This document shows positions 27,899-37,323 of a stretch of 64,000 bases of DNA, piece after piece. Source of the stretch: Pseudorhodobacter sp. MZDSW-24AT (GTDB lineage Bacteria; Pseudomonadota; Alphaproteobacteria; Rhodobacterales; Rhodobacteraceae); contig NZ_PGOI01000007.1 in the NCBI RefSeq assembly GCF_002794355.1, positions 372,001-436,000 of the forward strand, in the 5' to 3' direction. The translations under genes and the position numbers were made by a program. The notes under the pieces were generated by a model. That model was given only the letters and a program-made list of their open reading frames with translations, was not told the DNA's origin and ran no database searches. The stretch's first letter is position 1. The number at the start of each line of letters is the position of its first letter.

Positions 27899-28804
27899 TT
27901 ACCAGGCGTCGGGGCCTTTGTCGGCATAACGCCGGGCCAGAAAATCGATGAAAGCCCGCACCTTGGGCTGGGTAAAGCGGCCCGGCGGGTAAACGGCATA
28001 AATGCCCAGCACTTCCGTGGGCAAGCCGGGCAGCGCCTCTTCCACCAGACCCTGTTTCATCGCATCGGCATAAAGGAAGCTGGGGAGATACGCGATTCCG
28101 AGGCCGGAAATGGCGGCGTTGAGCAAGGACTGCCCGTCATTCACCGTCAGCCATCCGGCGGTGCGCACCTGCCGTTTTTCCCCCGAGGGCGCGGTGATCT
28201 TCCACACATTGCCATTGGCTTGGTTGGAATAGTGCAGGAGCTTGTGTTCGTTCAGGTCATCAATCTTGAGAGGCCGCCCATAGCGCTGAAAATAGCTGGG
28301 GGATGCGATCATCCGCTTGGTGGTGTCGGTGAGTTTGCGGGCGCGCAAGGAGCTGTCTTCGAGATCCCCCACGCGAATGGCCATATCAAAGCCTTCGCTG
28401 ATCAGTTCGACATAGCGGTTGTTCAGCACCATGTTCACGGTGATGTCGGGATATTCGAGCAGGAAGTCACCGAGAATCGGGGAAAGCAGGTTCACGCCAA
28501 AATCCGTGGCAACGGAAATGCGCAAGAGCCCGGACGGCGCCGATTGCATCGAGGTGACAAGGGCATCGGCCTCGCCCGCGTCATTCAGCACCCGGCGGGC
28601 GCGATCATAGTAAGCAAGGCCGATTTCGGTGGGCGAGACGCGGCGCGTGGTCCGGTTCAGAAGACGCGCCCCCAAGCGCGCTTCAAGGGCCGAGACATGC
28701 TTGGAGACGGCAGATTTTGAAATACCCATCTTCTTGGCAGCGTCGGTGAAGCCGCCTTGGTCTACGACCGTGGCGAAAGCTTCCATTTCAGTCAGTCGAT
28801 CCAT
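27899..28804 (-). CDS. LysR-family transcriptional regulator
   Basis: A 301-residue LysR regulator. The N-terminal winged helix-turn-helix (residues about 3-60) reads MEAFATVVDQGGFTDAAKKMG and ISKSAVSKHVSALEARLG, followed by RTTRRVSPTEIG. The rest is the periplasmic-binding-like effector domain. The sequence is closest in style to the CrgA/AaeR-type group. ATG 28804 is preferred; a GTG directly upstream (28807) is possible. It converges on the OmpA-family gene and is divergent from the transglutaminase cluster, 287 bases away, making that cluster a candidate target. No effector can be inferred. Confidence 0.87.
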   Translation of the reverse strand: MDRLTEMEAFATVVDQGGFTDAAKKMGISKSAVSKHVSALEARLGARLLNRTTRRVSPTEIGLAYYDRARRVLNDAGEADALVTSMQSAPSGLLRISVATDFGVNLLSPILGDFLLEYPDITVNMVLNNRYVELISEGFDMAIRVGDLEDSSLRARKLTDTTKRMIASPSYFQRYGRPLKIDDLNEHKLLHYSNQANGNVWKITAPSGEKRQVRTAGWLTVNDGQSLLNAAISGLGIAYLPSFLYADAMKQGLVEEALPGLPTEVLGIYAVYPPGRFTQPKVRAFIDFLARRYADKGPDAW

Positions 28805-28826
28805 CACTTTTCCCCAGCAGGCAGCT

Positions 28827-28847
28827 ATACGGGTTATTTATCTGTAT
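28827..28847. promoter_or_regulatory. ATAC-N13-GTAT dyad near the LysR start
   Basis: A short interrupted dyad, ATAC (28827-28830) and GTAT (28844-28847), lies 23 bases upstream of the LysR gene in AT-rich DNA. LysR proteins bind such T-N11-A-type dyads close to their own promoter. The arms are only four bases, so this is tentative. Confidence 0.25.
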
Positions 28848-29028
28848 TGATCCTGAAATCGGGCAGGAACGCGGCACTCCTGCGTTCTATCCGGGGAATT
28901 CCGGCGGATCGTTTAGAAAAGAGAAACGTGAGCAGCGGGCGTTTGTTCCCGATTTGCTTAAAGATTGCACAGTGTTAACCTAGTGGCGTGGGTTTTGGGC
29001 GACATTGTGGCAACAATCGTGCAATACA

Positions 29029-29044
29029 GGTCTGGGACCAGACC
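29029..29044. promoter_or_regulatory. Palindrome GGTCTGG-GA-CCAGACC upstream of the transglutaminase cluster
   Basis: A perfect 7+7 palindrome with a 2-base centre at 29029-29044, 51 bases before the start of the first transglutaminase gene. A third half-site CCAGACC recurs at 29071-29077. The spacing and symmetry suit a dimeric regulator. No known family consensus is matched. Confidence 0.45.
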
Positions 29045-29094
29045 CGTGCGGCGCCTGATGTTATTCAGGGCCAGACCTTACGAGAAGTAAAAGC

Positions 29095-32000
29095 ATGTCG
29101 ATCAAGGCCGCGATTCACCACCTGACGCATTACAAATACGACCGGCCCGTGGTGCTGGGGCCGCAGGTCATCCGCTTGCGCCCTGCCCCACACAGCCGCA
29201 CGCGGGTGATTTCGCATGCGCTCAAGGTCAGTCCCGGCGGGCATTTCGTGAACCATCAGCAGGACCCGTTCGGCAACTGGCTGGCGCGGTTCGTGTTTCC
29301 TGAACCCGTGACCGAGTTCAAGATCGAGGTCGATCTTGTGGCCGACATGACGGTCTATAACCCGTTCGATTTCTTTGTAGAGGAATCGGCAGAGCATTGG
29401 CCGTTCGAATATCCAGTGGATCTGGTCGAGGATCTGGAGATCTATCGCCGCAAGGACCCGGCGGGTCCGCTGTTGCAGGCGTTTCTGGAAACAGTACCCA
29501 AAGACCGGGTGCGCAGCGTGGATTTCGTGGTGAACCTGAACGCGCAGGTGGCAAATACGCTGCGCTACACCATTCGGATGGAGCCGGGGGTGCAGACGCC
29601 CGAGGAAACACTGGGGGTGCAAAGCGGGTCGTGCCGGGATTCCAGCTGGCTGTTGGTGCAGGCGCTGCGGCACTTCGGCTTCGCGGCGCGGTTTGTGTCG
29701 GGCTATCTGATCCAGCTGAAACCGGATCTGAAGGCGCTGGACGGGCCTTCGGGCACCGAGGTGGATTTCACAGATTTGCATGCGTGGTGCGAGGTCTATC
29801 TGCCGGGCGCGGGCTGGGTGGGGCTTGATCCGACCAGTGGGCTGCTGGCGGGGGAGAGCCATATTCCGCTGGCCGCCACCCCGCATTACCGCAATGCGGC
29901 GCCGATTTCGGGCATGGCGAGCTTTGCCGAGGTGGATTTCGCCTTTGACATGACGGTGGCGCGGGTGGCGGAGCATCCGCGGATCACCAAGCCGTTCAGC
30001 GATGCCGCATGGGATGAGTTGAACGCGCTGGGGCAGAAGGTGGATGCCGCGCTGGAGGCGGGCGATGTGCGGCTGACCATGGGCGGTGAGCCAACCTTTG
30101 TGTCCATCGACGACTTTGAGGCGGATGAGTGGAACACCGCTGCCGTGGGGCCGACGAAGCGGGTGCTGGCCGACAGGCTGATCCGCCGCTTGCGCGACCG
30201 TTTCGCGCCGGGGGGGTTTTTGCATTATGGGCAGGGCAAGTGGTATCCGGGCGAGACGCTGCCGCGTTGGACGTTCTCGCTCTATTGGCGGGCCGACGGG
30301 CATCCGATCTGGCAGGACCCAAGTCTGATTGCCGAAGAAGGGGCCAAGACCGGCGCCACGACCGAGGATGCCGAACGTCTGTTGCAGCAGATGGCGCAGG
30401 ATCTGGCGCTGGAGCCGGAGTGCATTTTGCCCGCCTATGAAGACCCGGCGCAGTGGCTGGTGAAAGAGGCCAACCTGCCCGACAATGTGACGCCCGCCAA
30501 TTCCAAGCTGAAAGACCCGGAAGAGCGGCATCGTCTGGCCACCGTGTTCAATCGCGGGCTGACCCATCCTTCGGGCTTTGTCCTGCCGGTGCAAAGCTGG
30601 CAAAGCCGCGCGTCGGGGCGGAAGTGGCGCACGGAAAAGTGGCGGCTGCGGCGGGGGCATATGTTCCTTGTGCCCGGGGACAGCCCGGTGGGCTATCGCT
30701 TGCCGCTGGAAAGCCTGCCATGGCTGCCTGCGTCGCAATATCCCTATATCAACCCGGTGGACCCGACAGTGGAGCGCCCGCCCCTGCCGGTGCCGGAAGC
30801 AGGGCCTTTGAGCCCGGAGGTGACGGAGTCGCGCCCCCAAGGGTCGGCCAGTTTCACGGCCAGCGGGGCGCAGGGCGCGCAGGTGGAACAGGGCTCGCCC
30901 GTGTTCGAGGTGGATGGCCATATCCGCACCGCCCTGTCGGTGGAACCGCGCGATGGGCGGCTGTGCGTGTTCATGCCGCCGGTGGTGTCGGTGGAGGATT
31001 ACCTTGATCTGGTGCGCGCGGCAGAGGATGCCGCCCGGAAACTGGGGTTGCAGGTGCATATCGAAGGCTATGCGCCGCCGCATGACCCGCGCCTGAACGT
31101 GATCCGCGTGGCCCCCGATCCGGGGGTGATCGAGGTGAACGTGCATCCGGCGCAGAATTGGCAGGACTGCGTGGATATCACGAGCGCGGTCTATGAGGAG
31201 GCGCGCTTGTGCCGCCTTGGGGCCGACAAGTTCATGATCGACGGCACGCACGCCGGCACGGGGGGCGGCAACCATGTGGTGGTTGGCGGCGCGACCCCGA
31301 ATGACAGCCCCTTCCTGCGGCGGCCAGACCTTTTGCGCAGTCTGATTTTGCATTGGAACCGGCACCCGTCGCTGTCTTACCTGTTTTCGGGGCTGTTCAT
31401 CGGGCCAACCTCGCAAGCGCCCCGGATCGATGAGGCGCGGCATGATGCGCTGTATGAGATGGAGATCGCGCTGGCGCAGATCCCGGCCCCCGGCGAAGGC
31501 ACCCCGCCGATGCCATGGCTGGTGGACCGGTTGCTGCGCAACATGCTGACCGATGTGACGGGCAACACCCACCGGGCCGAGATCTGCATCGACAAGCTGT
31601 ATTCCCCCGACGGGCCGACGGGGCGGTTGGGCTTGGTGGAGTTCCGCGGGTTCGAGATGCCGCCGGATGCGCGGATGAGCCTGTCGCAGCAATTGCTGAT
31701 CCGGGCGCTGATCGCGCGATTCTGGGCCAACCCGGCCAAGGGCGAGTTGACGCGCTGGGGCACGGCTTTGCATGACCGTTTCATGCTGCCGCATCACGTC
31801 TGGCAGGATTTCCGCGATGTGCTGGCCGATCTGGCGCAGCACGGCTTCCCCTTGCGCGAGGAGTGGTTCGAGGCACAGGCCGAGTTCCGGTTCCCGTTCT
31901 GCGGTGAGGTGGCCTATGAGGGCGTGCATCTGGAGCTGCGTCAGGCGCTGGAGCCGTGGCATGTGCTGGGCGAGACGGGGGCGATTGGCGGCACGGTGCG

Positions 32001-32439
32001 CTATACCGACAGTTCCACCGAACGCTTGCAGGTGAAGCTGACAGCCGCCGATCCGTCGCGCTATCAGGTGCTGTGCAACGGGCGCGTTGCGCCGCTGACG
32101 GCGGTGGGCGGCGGTGAGGCGGTGGCGGGCGTGCGCTACAAGGCGTGGCAGCCGTCTTCGGCGATGCACCCGGTGTTGCCGGTGGATGCGCCGCTGACCT
32201 TTGACATTTTCGACACATGGTCGGGGCGGCCCTTGGGCGGCTGTGTGTATCATGTGGCCCATCCGGGCGGGCGGAATTACGACACCTTCCCGGTGAACGG
32301 CAACGAGGCCGAGGCGCGGCGGCTGGCGCGGTTTGAACCCAACGGACACCGTCCGGGGCATATGATGCGGCCCATGGCCGAACGCCCGCACCGGGAGTTT
32401 CCGCTGACGCTTGACCTGCGGCGGCCCATCGGGCTCTAG
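29095..32439 (+). CDS. Transglutaminase-like domain fused to DUF2126 (putative amidoligase)
   Basis: A 1114-residue, probably cytoplasmic protein with no signal peptide. Residues 1-290 are a bacterial transglutaminase-like domain (N-terminal beta region then the papain-like core) with the complete triad: Cys180 (SGSCRDSSW), His229 ([11 protein letters not shown]) and Asp245 (GLDPTSG). From about residue 300 to the end is DUF2126, a family classed as a putative amidoligase (COOH-NH2 ligase), seen in [20 protein letters not shown], the [17 protein letters not shown] core and [19 protein letters not shown]. It is first of three genes with a circularly permuted ATP-grasp/alpha-E fusion and a second transglutaminase. 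Such neighbourhoods are predicted to make or modify peptides. Product and substrate are unknown. Confidence 0.88.
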   Translation: MSIKAAIHHLTHYKYDRPVVLGPQVIRLRPAPHSRTRVISHALKVSPGGHFVNHQQDPFGNWLARFVFPEPVTEFKIEVDLVADMTVYNPFDFFVEESAEHWPFEYPVDLVEDLEIYRRKDPAGPLLQAFLETVPKDRVRSVDFVVNLNAQVANTLRYTIRMEPGVQTPEETLGVQSGSCRDSSWLLVQALRHFGFAARFVSGYLIQLKPDLKALDGPSGTEVDFTDLHAWCEVYLPGAGWVGLDPTSGLLAGESHIPLAATPHYRNAAPISGMASFAEVDFAFDMTVARVAEHPRITKPFSDAAWDELNALGQKVDAALEAGDVRLTMGGEPTFVSIDDFEADEWNTAAVGPTKRVLADRLIRRLRDRFAPGGFLHYGQGKWYPGETLPRWTFSLYWRADGHPIWQDPSLIAEEGAKTGATTEDAERLLQQMAQDLALEPECILPAYEDPAQWLVKEANLPDNVTPANSKLKDPEERHRLATVFNRGLTHPSGFVLPVQSWQSRASGRKWRTEKWRLRRGHMFLVPGDSPVGYRLPLESLPWLPASQYPYINPVDPTVERPPLPVPEAGPLSPEVTESRPQGSASFTASGAQGAQVEQGSPVFEVDGHIRTALSVEPRDGRLCVFMPPVVSVEDYLDLVRAAEDAARKLGLQVHIEGYAPPHDPRLNVIRVAPDPGVIEVNVHPAQNWQDCVDITSAVYEEARLCRLGADKFMIDGTHAGTGGGNHVVVGGATPNDSPFLRRPDLLRSLILHWNRHPSLSYLFSGLFIGPTSQAPRIDEARHDALYEMEIALAQIPAPGEGTPPMPWLVDRLLRNMLTDVTGNTHRAEICIDKLYSPDGPTGRLGLVEFRGFEMPPDARMSLSQQLLIRALIARFWANPAKGELTRWGTALHDRFMLPHHVWQDFRDVLADLAQHGFPLREEWFEAQAEFRFPFCGEVAYEGVHLELRQALEPWHVLGETGAIGGTVRYTDSSTERLQVKLTAADPSRYQVLCNGRVAPLTAVGGGEAVAGVRYKAWQPSSAMHPVLPVDAPLTFDIFDTWSGRPLGGCVYHVAHPGGRNYDTFPVNGNEAEARRLARFEPNGHRPGHMMRPMAERPHREFPLTLDLRRPIGL

Positions 32440-32445
32440 TCCCCC

Positions 32446-34854
32446 ATGGACAGCACAGCCGGAGCACAGGGCGCAGCCGACGGACCCGGCAAACCGCGGG
32501 ATCGCGGGCTGTCGGCCTATCGCGCCTTGCCGGGGGTGCCGGATGAGCTGGTCACGCCCGAGGGGCGGCTGCGCCCCCTGTGGGACCCGCTGATCGCGCA
32601 TCTGCAAGGGCTGTCGGATGATGCGTTGACCCGCGCCACCGGGCGGGCCGACCAATACCTGCGCGATTCCGGGGTGTTTTACCGCCAGTATGGGTCGGGC
32701 CAGTCGGTCGAGCGGCCTTGGCCGCTGAGCCATGTGCCGGTGCTGATCGACGAGGCCGATTGGGCCGAGCTGACCCCGGCGCTGATCCAGCGGGCCGATC
32801 TGCTGGAAGCGGTGATGGCCGATCTGTATGGCGAGAACCGGCTGGTGGCCGAAGGGCATTTGCCGCCATCGCTGGTGGCGGGCAACCCCGAGTGGCTGCG
32901 GCCTTTGGTGGGGGTGCGCCCGGCATCGGGGCATTTCCTGCATTTTCTGGCCTTTGAGATCGGGCGCGGGCCGGATGGCCGCTGGTGGGTGCTGGCCGAC
33001 CGCACGCAAGCGCCTTCGGGCGCGGGCTATGCGCTGGAAAACCGGGTGGCCACGTCGCGCGCCTATGCCGAGGTGTTTGACGGGCTGAACGTGCATCGGC
33101 TGGCCGGGTTCTTCCGCGATTTCCGCGATGGCCTGCTGGGCCTGCGCGATCCGCGCGATGGGCGGGTGGCCATTCTGACGCCGGGGCCGCTGAACGAGAC
33201 CTATTTCGAACAGGCGTGGATCGCGCGCTATCTGGGTGTCAGCCTTGTGCAAGGCGAAGATCTGACCGTTTCCGACGGGCGGTTGATGGTGCGCACGATT
33301 TCGGGGCTGCGCCCCTTGGATGTGCTGTGGCGGCGGTTGGATGGCAGCTATGCCGACCCGCTGGAGCTGAACCCCGCATCGCGGATCGGCACGCCGGGGC
33401 TGGTGTCGGTGCTGCGCCAAGGCGGGCTGACCATGGTGAACTCGTTGGGGTCGGGTGTGCTGGAGACGCGGGCGCTGATGGCGTTCTTGCCGAACCTCGC
33501 ACGGCATCTGACGGGGGCTGCGCTGGCGATGCCCAATATTGCGACATGGTGGTGTGGCGGCGCGGCTGAACGGGCGCAGGTGATGGCGGCGCAGGACAGG
33601 CTGGTGCTGTCGCCCGCGCTGGGCACCGGTCTGCCCTTTGATCGCCAAGGCGAAAGCACCGCCACCGCCACGCTGACACCGGCGGCGCTGGCAGCACGGC
33701 TGGCCGCCGATGGCGCAGATCTGGTCGCGCAAGAGGCGGTAACGCTGTCAACGACGCCCGCGCTGATCGACGGGCAGATCGTGCCACGTCCGATGAGCCT
33801 GCGGGTGTTCCTTGCGCGCACGCCGGGCGGCTGGCAGGTGATGCAGGGCGGTTTCGCGCGGATCGGCGCGTCGGAAGATCCGACCGCACTGGCGATGCAG
33901 CGCGGCGGCAGCGCGGCGGATGTGTGGATCGTCAGCAAGGACGAGGTGCCCGCCGTCAGCATGGTGGCCGCCAGTGGACCCTATCGCCGGGCCACTCCCG
34001 GAGCGCTTCCGGCGCGGGCGGCGGACAACCTGTTCTGGCTGGGCCGCTATGTCGAGCGCACAGAAGGGCTAATCCGGCTTTTGCGCGCGCGTCACATCCG
34101 GCTGGCCGAAGGCGGGCGCGCGGCCTTGCCGCTGCAAAAGCAGATGGATGCGCTGCTGGCCAGTTATGATGTGGATGGCGCGGTGGGCCTGTCGCCGGGG
34201 CTTCTCGACACGCTGGGCGCGGCGGTGGCGACGGCGGGTCAGGTGCGCGACCGGTTCTCGCCCGATGGCTGGTCGGCGCTGAACGATCTGGACAAGAGCG
34301 CGCGGCGGCTGGCGGGCAAGGTGGCCCCCGGCGATGATGCCGCCCGGGCGCTTTCGGCGCTGCTGCGCAAGCTGGCGGGGTTTTCCGGGCTGGTGCATGA
34401 AAACATGTATCGCTTTTTCGGCTGGCGGTTCCTGTCCATCGGGCGTCAGTTGGAACGCGGGTCAGCCATGTCGGGGGTGCTGGCGGCTTTTGCCGATGCC
34501 AAGGCTCCGGCGGGGAGTCTGGACCTTTGCATCGAGCTGGGCGACAGCGTGCTGACGCATCGCCGCCGCTTCAGCGTGGGGTCGTCGCGCGAAACGGTGA
34601 TCGACCTTTTGGCGCTGGACCCGATGAACCCGCGGTCGCTGCGGCATCTGATCGACGCGCTGAGCGAACAGGTGCAGGCGCTGCCGGGCGCGGCCACGCA
34701 TGGGCAGCTGTCGGATCTGGGGCGCGCGATGCTGCGCACGCAGGTGGAGATTGCCACCGCCACACCCGAGTCTCTGACGACCCAAGGCTTGCAGGATCTG
34801 CGCGGGGCCTTGGCCGGGATTTCCGACCTGCTGACCGAGGCCTATCTGCGGTGA
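32446..34854 (+). CDS. Circularly permuted ATP-grasp protein fused to an alpha-E domain
   Basis: An 802-residue protein joining two families usually encoded separately. Residues about 15-500 are a circularly permuted ATP-grasp type 2 ligase (DUF404/DUF407), with DSGVFYRQYGSGQSVERPWPL, ANPEWLRPLVG-like and LWRRLDGSYADPLEL segments. From about residue 515 to the end is an alpha-E (DUF403) helical domain opening with RAADNLFWLGRYVERTEGL. The ATP-grasp part should form an amide or peptide bond using ATP; alpha-E is thought to be an accessory domain. The start follows the DUF2126 gene by six bases, and the stop overlaps the next transglutaminase GTG by four. The fusion itself supports a physical partnership. 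Confidence 0.87.
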   Translation: MDSTAGAQGAADGPGKPRDRGLSAYRALPGVPDELVTPEGRLRPLWDPLIAHLQGLSDDALTRATGRADQYLRDSGVFYRQYGSGQSVERPWPLSHVPVLIDEADWAELTPALIQRADLLEAVMADLYGENRLVAEGHLPPSLVAGNPEWLRPLVGVRPASGHFLHFLAFEIGRGPDGRWWVLADRTQAPSGAGYALENRVATSRAYAEVFDGLNVHRLAGFFRDFRDGLLGLRDPRDGRVAILTPGPLNETYFEQAWIARYLGVSLVQGEDLTVSDGRLMVRTISGLRPLDVLWRRLDGSYADPLELNPASRIGTPGLVSVLRQGGLTMVNSLGSGVLETRALMAFLPNLARHLTGAALAMPNIATWWCGGAAERAQVMAAQDRLVLSPALGTGLPFDRQGESTATATLTPAALAARLAADGADLVAQEAVTLSTTPALIDGQIVPRPMSLRVFLARTPGGWQVMQGGFARIGASEDPTALAMQRGGSAADVWIVSKDEVPAVSMVAASGPYRRATPGALPARAADNLFWLGRYVERTEGLIRLLRARHIRLAEGGRAALPLQKQMDALLASYDVDGAVGLSPGLLDTLGAAVATAGQVRDRFSPDGWSALNDLDKSARRLAGKVAPGDDAARALSALLRKLAGFSGLVHENMYRFFGWRFLSIGRQLERGSAMSGVLAAFADAKAPAGSLDLCIELGDSVLTHRRRFSVGSSRETVIDLLALDPMNPRSLRHLIDALSEQVQALPGAATHGQLSDLGRAMLRTQVEIATATPESLTTQGLQDLRGALAGISDLLTEAYLR

Positions 34855-35735
34855 CCCTTTACGCGCTGCGCCAGACCATCCGCTACACGTTCAACCGGCC
34901 CAGCGGGGCGGGGCGGCAGCTGTTTCGCGTGCTTCCGGCCGATCTTCCGGGGCGGCAAACGGTGCGCGAGGCCCGCTATGCCTTTGCGCCGGACATGGCC
35001 GAACATGGCGCTTTCACGGATTTCTTCGGCACACGGGTGATCGAGGCGGCGATGTCGCCGGGGCTGACCCGGCTGGACCTGACGCTGGAGGCGGTGGTGG
35101 AGCGGTTGGCGGACAGCGAAGGGCCGGACCTGTCGCCCCCTTTGGAGCGGCTGGGGGCCGCGCTCGCGGCGCAGCGCGATGTGGGGCCGCGCGCGCCGCA
35201 TCATTTCACGCGGGCGTCGCGCCGGATTGCCGCCGCGCCTGCGATTGCCGCCTTTGCCCGGGCGCAAACCGCGCCGGGCCAGACGGTGCGCAGCTGCGTT
35301 CAGGCGCTGGGGCAGGCCTTGCATGCGCGGATGGTGTTTGACGCCAAGGCCACGCAGGTGGACACCGCGCCCGAGGCGGCCTTTGCGCTGGGGCGCGGGG
35401 TCTGTCAGGATTTCGCGCAGATCATGGTGGGCGGATTGCGCAGCCTAGGGGTGCCCGCGGCCTATGTTGCGGGCTATCTGCGCACCTTGCCGCCGCCGGG
35501 CAAACCCCGGCTGGTGGGGGCGGATGCCATGCATGCTTGGGTGCGGGCTTGGGCGGGGGAAGAGATGGGCTGGGTCGATTACGACCCGACCAACGCCTGT
35601 TTTGCCGGGACGGACCACATCGACGTCGGCTTTGGCCGCGATTATGACGATGTGGCCCCGGTGACCGGCTGGCTGCGGCTGGACGGACAACAGTCCGGCA
35701 GCCACAGCGTCGATATCCAATCAATCGGCCCTTAG
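34851..35735 (+). CDS. Transglutaminase-like cysteine protease-fold protein
   Basis: A 294-residue protein with an N-terminal transglutaminase-associated beta domain (residues 1-85, opening TLYALRQTIRYTF) and a papain-like core. The catalytic triad is Cys185 (GRGVCQDFAQIM), His228 (MHAWVRAW) and Asp245 (WVDYDPTNAC). It starts at a GTG (34851) whose bases overlap the stop of the ATP-grasp gene (GTGA). No signal peptide is seen, so it acts in the cytoplasm with the two upstream products. A peptidase or amide-transfer role on the ligase product is the usual prediction for this trio. It converges on the aldehyde dehydrogenase gene with a 4-base overlap. Confidence 0.88.
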   Translation: MTLYALRQTIRYTFNRPSGAGRQLFRVLPADLPGRQTVREARYAFAPDMAEHGAFTDFFGTRVIEAAMSPGLTRLDLTLEAVVERLADSEGPDLSPPLERLGAALAAQRDVGPRAPHHFTRASRRIAAAPAIAAFARAQTAPGQTVRSCVQALGQALHARMVFDAKATQVDTAPEAAFALGRGVCQDFAQIMVGGLRSLGVPAAYVAGYLRTLPPPGKPRLVGADAMHAWVRAWAGEEMGWVDYDPTNACFAGTDHIDVGFGRDYDDVAPVTGWLRLDGQQSGSHSVDIQSIGP

Positions 35736-37237
35736 CGGAGGTCTGCTGGCAGCAGGGCTTCGGGGAGGTTCTGGTAGCAGACGGGGCGGAGCCAGCGGCG
35801 GATCGACAGGGTGCCGACGGAGGTGGCGCCGAAGTTGGTGCTGGCGGGGTATGGGCCGCCGTGGACCATGCTGTCGGCGACCTCGACGCCCGTGGGGAAG
35901 CCATTGGCGAGGATGCGGCCTGCCTTGCGCTCGAGGATCGGCAAGAGCGTCTGGCCGAGGGCGGTGTCGGCGTCATCAAGATGCAGGGTGCAGGTGAGCT
36001 GGCCTTGCAGGCTTTCGGCGATGGCCTGCATCTCAGCCGCATCGCGGACACGCAGGATCAGGCCGAGGGGGCCAAAGACCTCTTCCGCGAGCCTATGGTC
36101 GGCCAGCCAGTCGGCGGCATCGACCTCGAACAGGTTGGGGGTGGCGCTGCGCCCATCGCAATGGGTGGTGAGGAGCGCGCGCACGCCCGCCCCCGCCGCC
36201 ATGCGGTCGCGTCCCGCGCGATAGGCGCTGGCCATGCCATCGGTCAGCATGGTTTGTGCGACGGCGGGCTCAAGTGCGGTGCGGGCGGCGGCGGCAAAGG
36301 CCTCGGCGTCGGGCCCGTCGATCACCACGGCGATGCCGGGGTTGGTGCAGAACTGGCCCGCGCCCATGGTGAGGCTGGCGGCCCAGCCTTTGGCGAGCGC
36401 CTCGGTCCGGGCGGCGAGCGCGGCTGGGAGCAGGAACATCGGGTTGACGCTGCCCAATTCGCCAAAGAAGGGGATCGGGTCAGGGCGCGCGGCGCAGAGG
36501 TCAAAGAGCGCGCGCCCGCCGCCGAGCGAGCCGGTGAAGCCCACCGCGCGGATCGCCGGGTGCTGCACGAGGGCTTCGCCCACGTCGCGCTTGCCGCCCT
36601 GCACAAGGCTGAAGATCCCGGCGGGCAGGTTGCAGGACTGTATCGCGGCGACAATGGCTTGCGCCACGATCTCACCGGTGCCGGGGTGGGCGGAGTGGCC
36701 CTTGACCACCACCGGGCAGCCCGCGGCGAGGGCCGAGGCGGTGTCACCGCCCGCGACCGAGAAGGCGAGCGGGAAGTTGGAGGCGCCAAAGACGGCGACC
36801 GGGCCGATGGGGCGCTGGATCATGCGCAGATCGGGGCGCGGCAGCGGCTGACGGTCGGGCAGGGCGGCGTCATGGCGGCGGTCGAGGTAATCGCCCGCGC
36901 GGATATGGGCGGCAAAGAGGCGGAGCTGGCCGGTGGTGCGGCCGCGCTCGCCCTGAAGCCGGGCGGCGGGCAGGCCGGTCTCGCGGCTGCCGATTTCGGT
37001 GATGGCCTCGGCCCGGGCCTCGATCTCATCGGCGATGGCGTCGAGGAAATCGGCGCGGGTGTCGCGCGAGGTGGCGGCGAAAGCGGGGAAGGCCGCCGCG
37101 GCGGCGCGGCAGGCCTGATCCACCAAGGCAGGCGTGCCGACGGCGAAATCCTGAGCGGGGCCATGGGCCGGGGTGGAGGCGAAAGTGGTCGCCCCGGCGA
37201 CCCAGTCGCCCGCGATGAGATGTTTGCCTGTCAGCAT
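35732..37237 (-). CDS. Alpha-ketoglutaric semialdehyde dehydrogenase (NADP-type aldehyde dehydrogenase)
   Basis: A 501-residue aldehyde dehydrogenase. Catalytic residues are Asn154 (GASNFPLAFS), Glu260 (FFGELGSVNP) and Cys297 (GAGQFCTNPG). The SVAGGDTASALAAGCPVVVKGH segment and MTMGAGQFCTNPG core are the style of the KGSADH group, which oxidises 2,5-dioxopentanoate to 2-oxoglutarate as the last step of oxidative pentose pathways. The position after L-arabinonate dehydratase and L-arabinose dehydrogenase genes fits this. It ends the minus-strand operon starting at chvE. An 86-base gap containing an intergenic repeat separates it from the upstream gene. Confidence 0.87.
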   Translation of the reverse strand: MLTGKHLIAGDWVAGATTFASTPAHGPAQDFAVGTPALVDQACRAAAAAFPAFAATSRDTRADFLDAIADEIEARAEAITEIGSRETGLPAARLQGERGRTTGQLRLFAAHIRAGDYLDRRHDAALPDRQPLPRPDLRMIQRPIGPVAVFGASNFPLAFSVAGGDTASALAAGCPVVVKGHSAHPGTGEIVAQAIVAAIQSCNLPAGIFSLVQGGKRDVGEALVQHPAIRAVGFTGSLGGGRALFDLCAARPDPIPFFGELGSVNPMFLLPAALAARTEALAKGWAASLTMGAGQFCTNPGIAVVIDGPDAEAFAAAARTALEPAVAQTMLTDGMASAYRAGRDRMAAGAGVRALLTTHCDGRSATPNLFEVDAADWLADHRLAEEVFGPLGLILRVRDAAEMQAIAESLQGQLTCTLHLDDADTALGQTLLPILERKAGRILANGFPTGVEVADSMVHGGPYPASTNFGATSVGTLSIRRWLRPVCYQNLPEALLPADLR

Positions 37238-37263
37238 GGTGGTCTCCGGATTTTGGCGGCGGA

Positions 37264-37316
37264 CCGGGGGGTTTCACACCCCCCCGGACCCCCAGTGGGA
37301 TATTTATGAACAGATG
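37264..37316. repeat. Intergenic hairpin-plus-tail repeat of Rhodobacterales type
   Basis: The 8-bp stem CCGGGGGG (37264-37271) with CCCCCCGG (37280-37287) is followed on the plus strand by ACCCCCAGTGGGATATTTAT and an A-rich tail. I recall hairpins followed by GGATATTT plus an AGATGAA-like tail as very common intergenic sequences in this bacterial family. It sits inside the arabinose operon between two co-directional genes. The number of copies genome-wide cannot be judged here. Confidence 0.55.
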
Positions 37317-37323
37317 AACGGGG

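Noticed and set aside
29065-33732. A 1555-codon open frame on the minus strand opposite the transglutaminase and ATP-grasp genes
   Set aside because: Its product is low in hydrophobics and rich in His, Arg, Gln and Pro with no domain. It is the typical antisense shadow of GC-rich genes whose plus-strand products show intact catalytic motifs.
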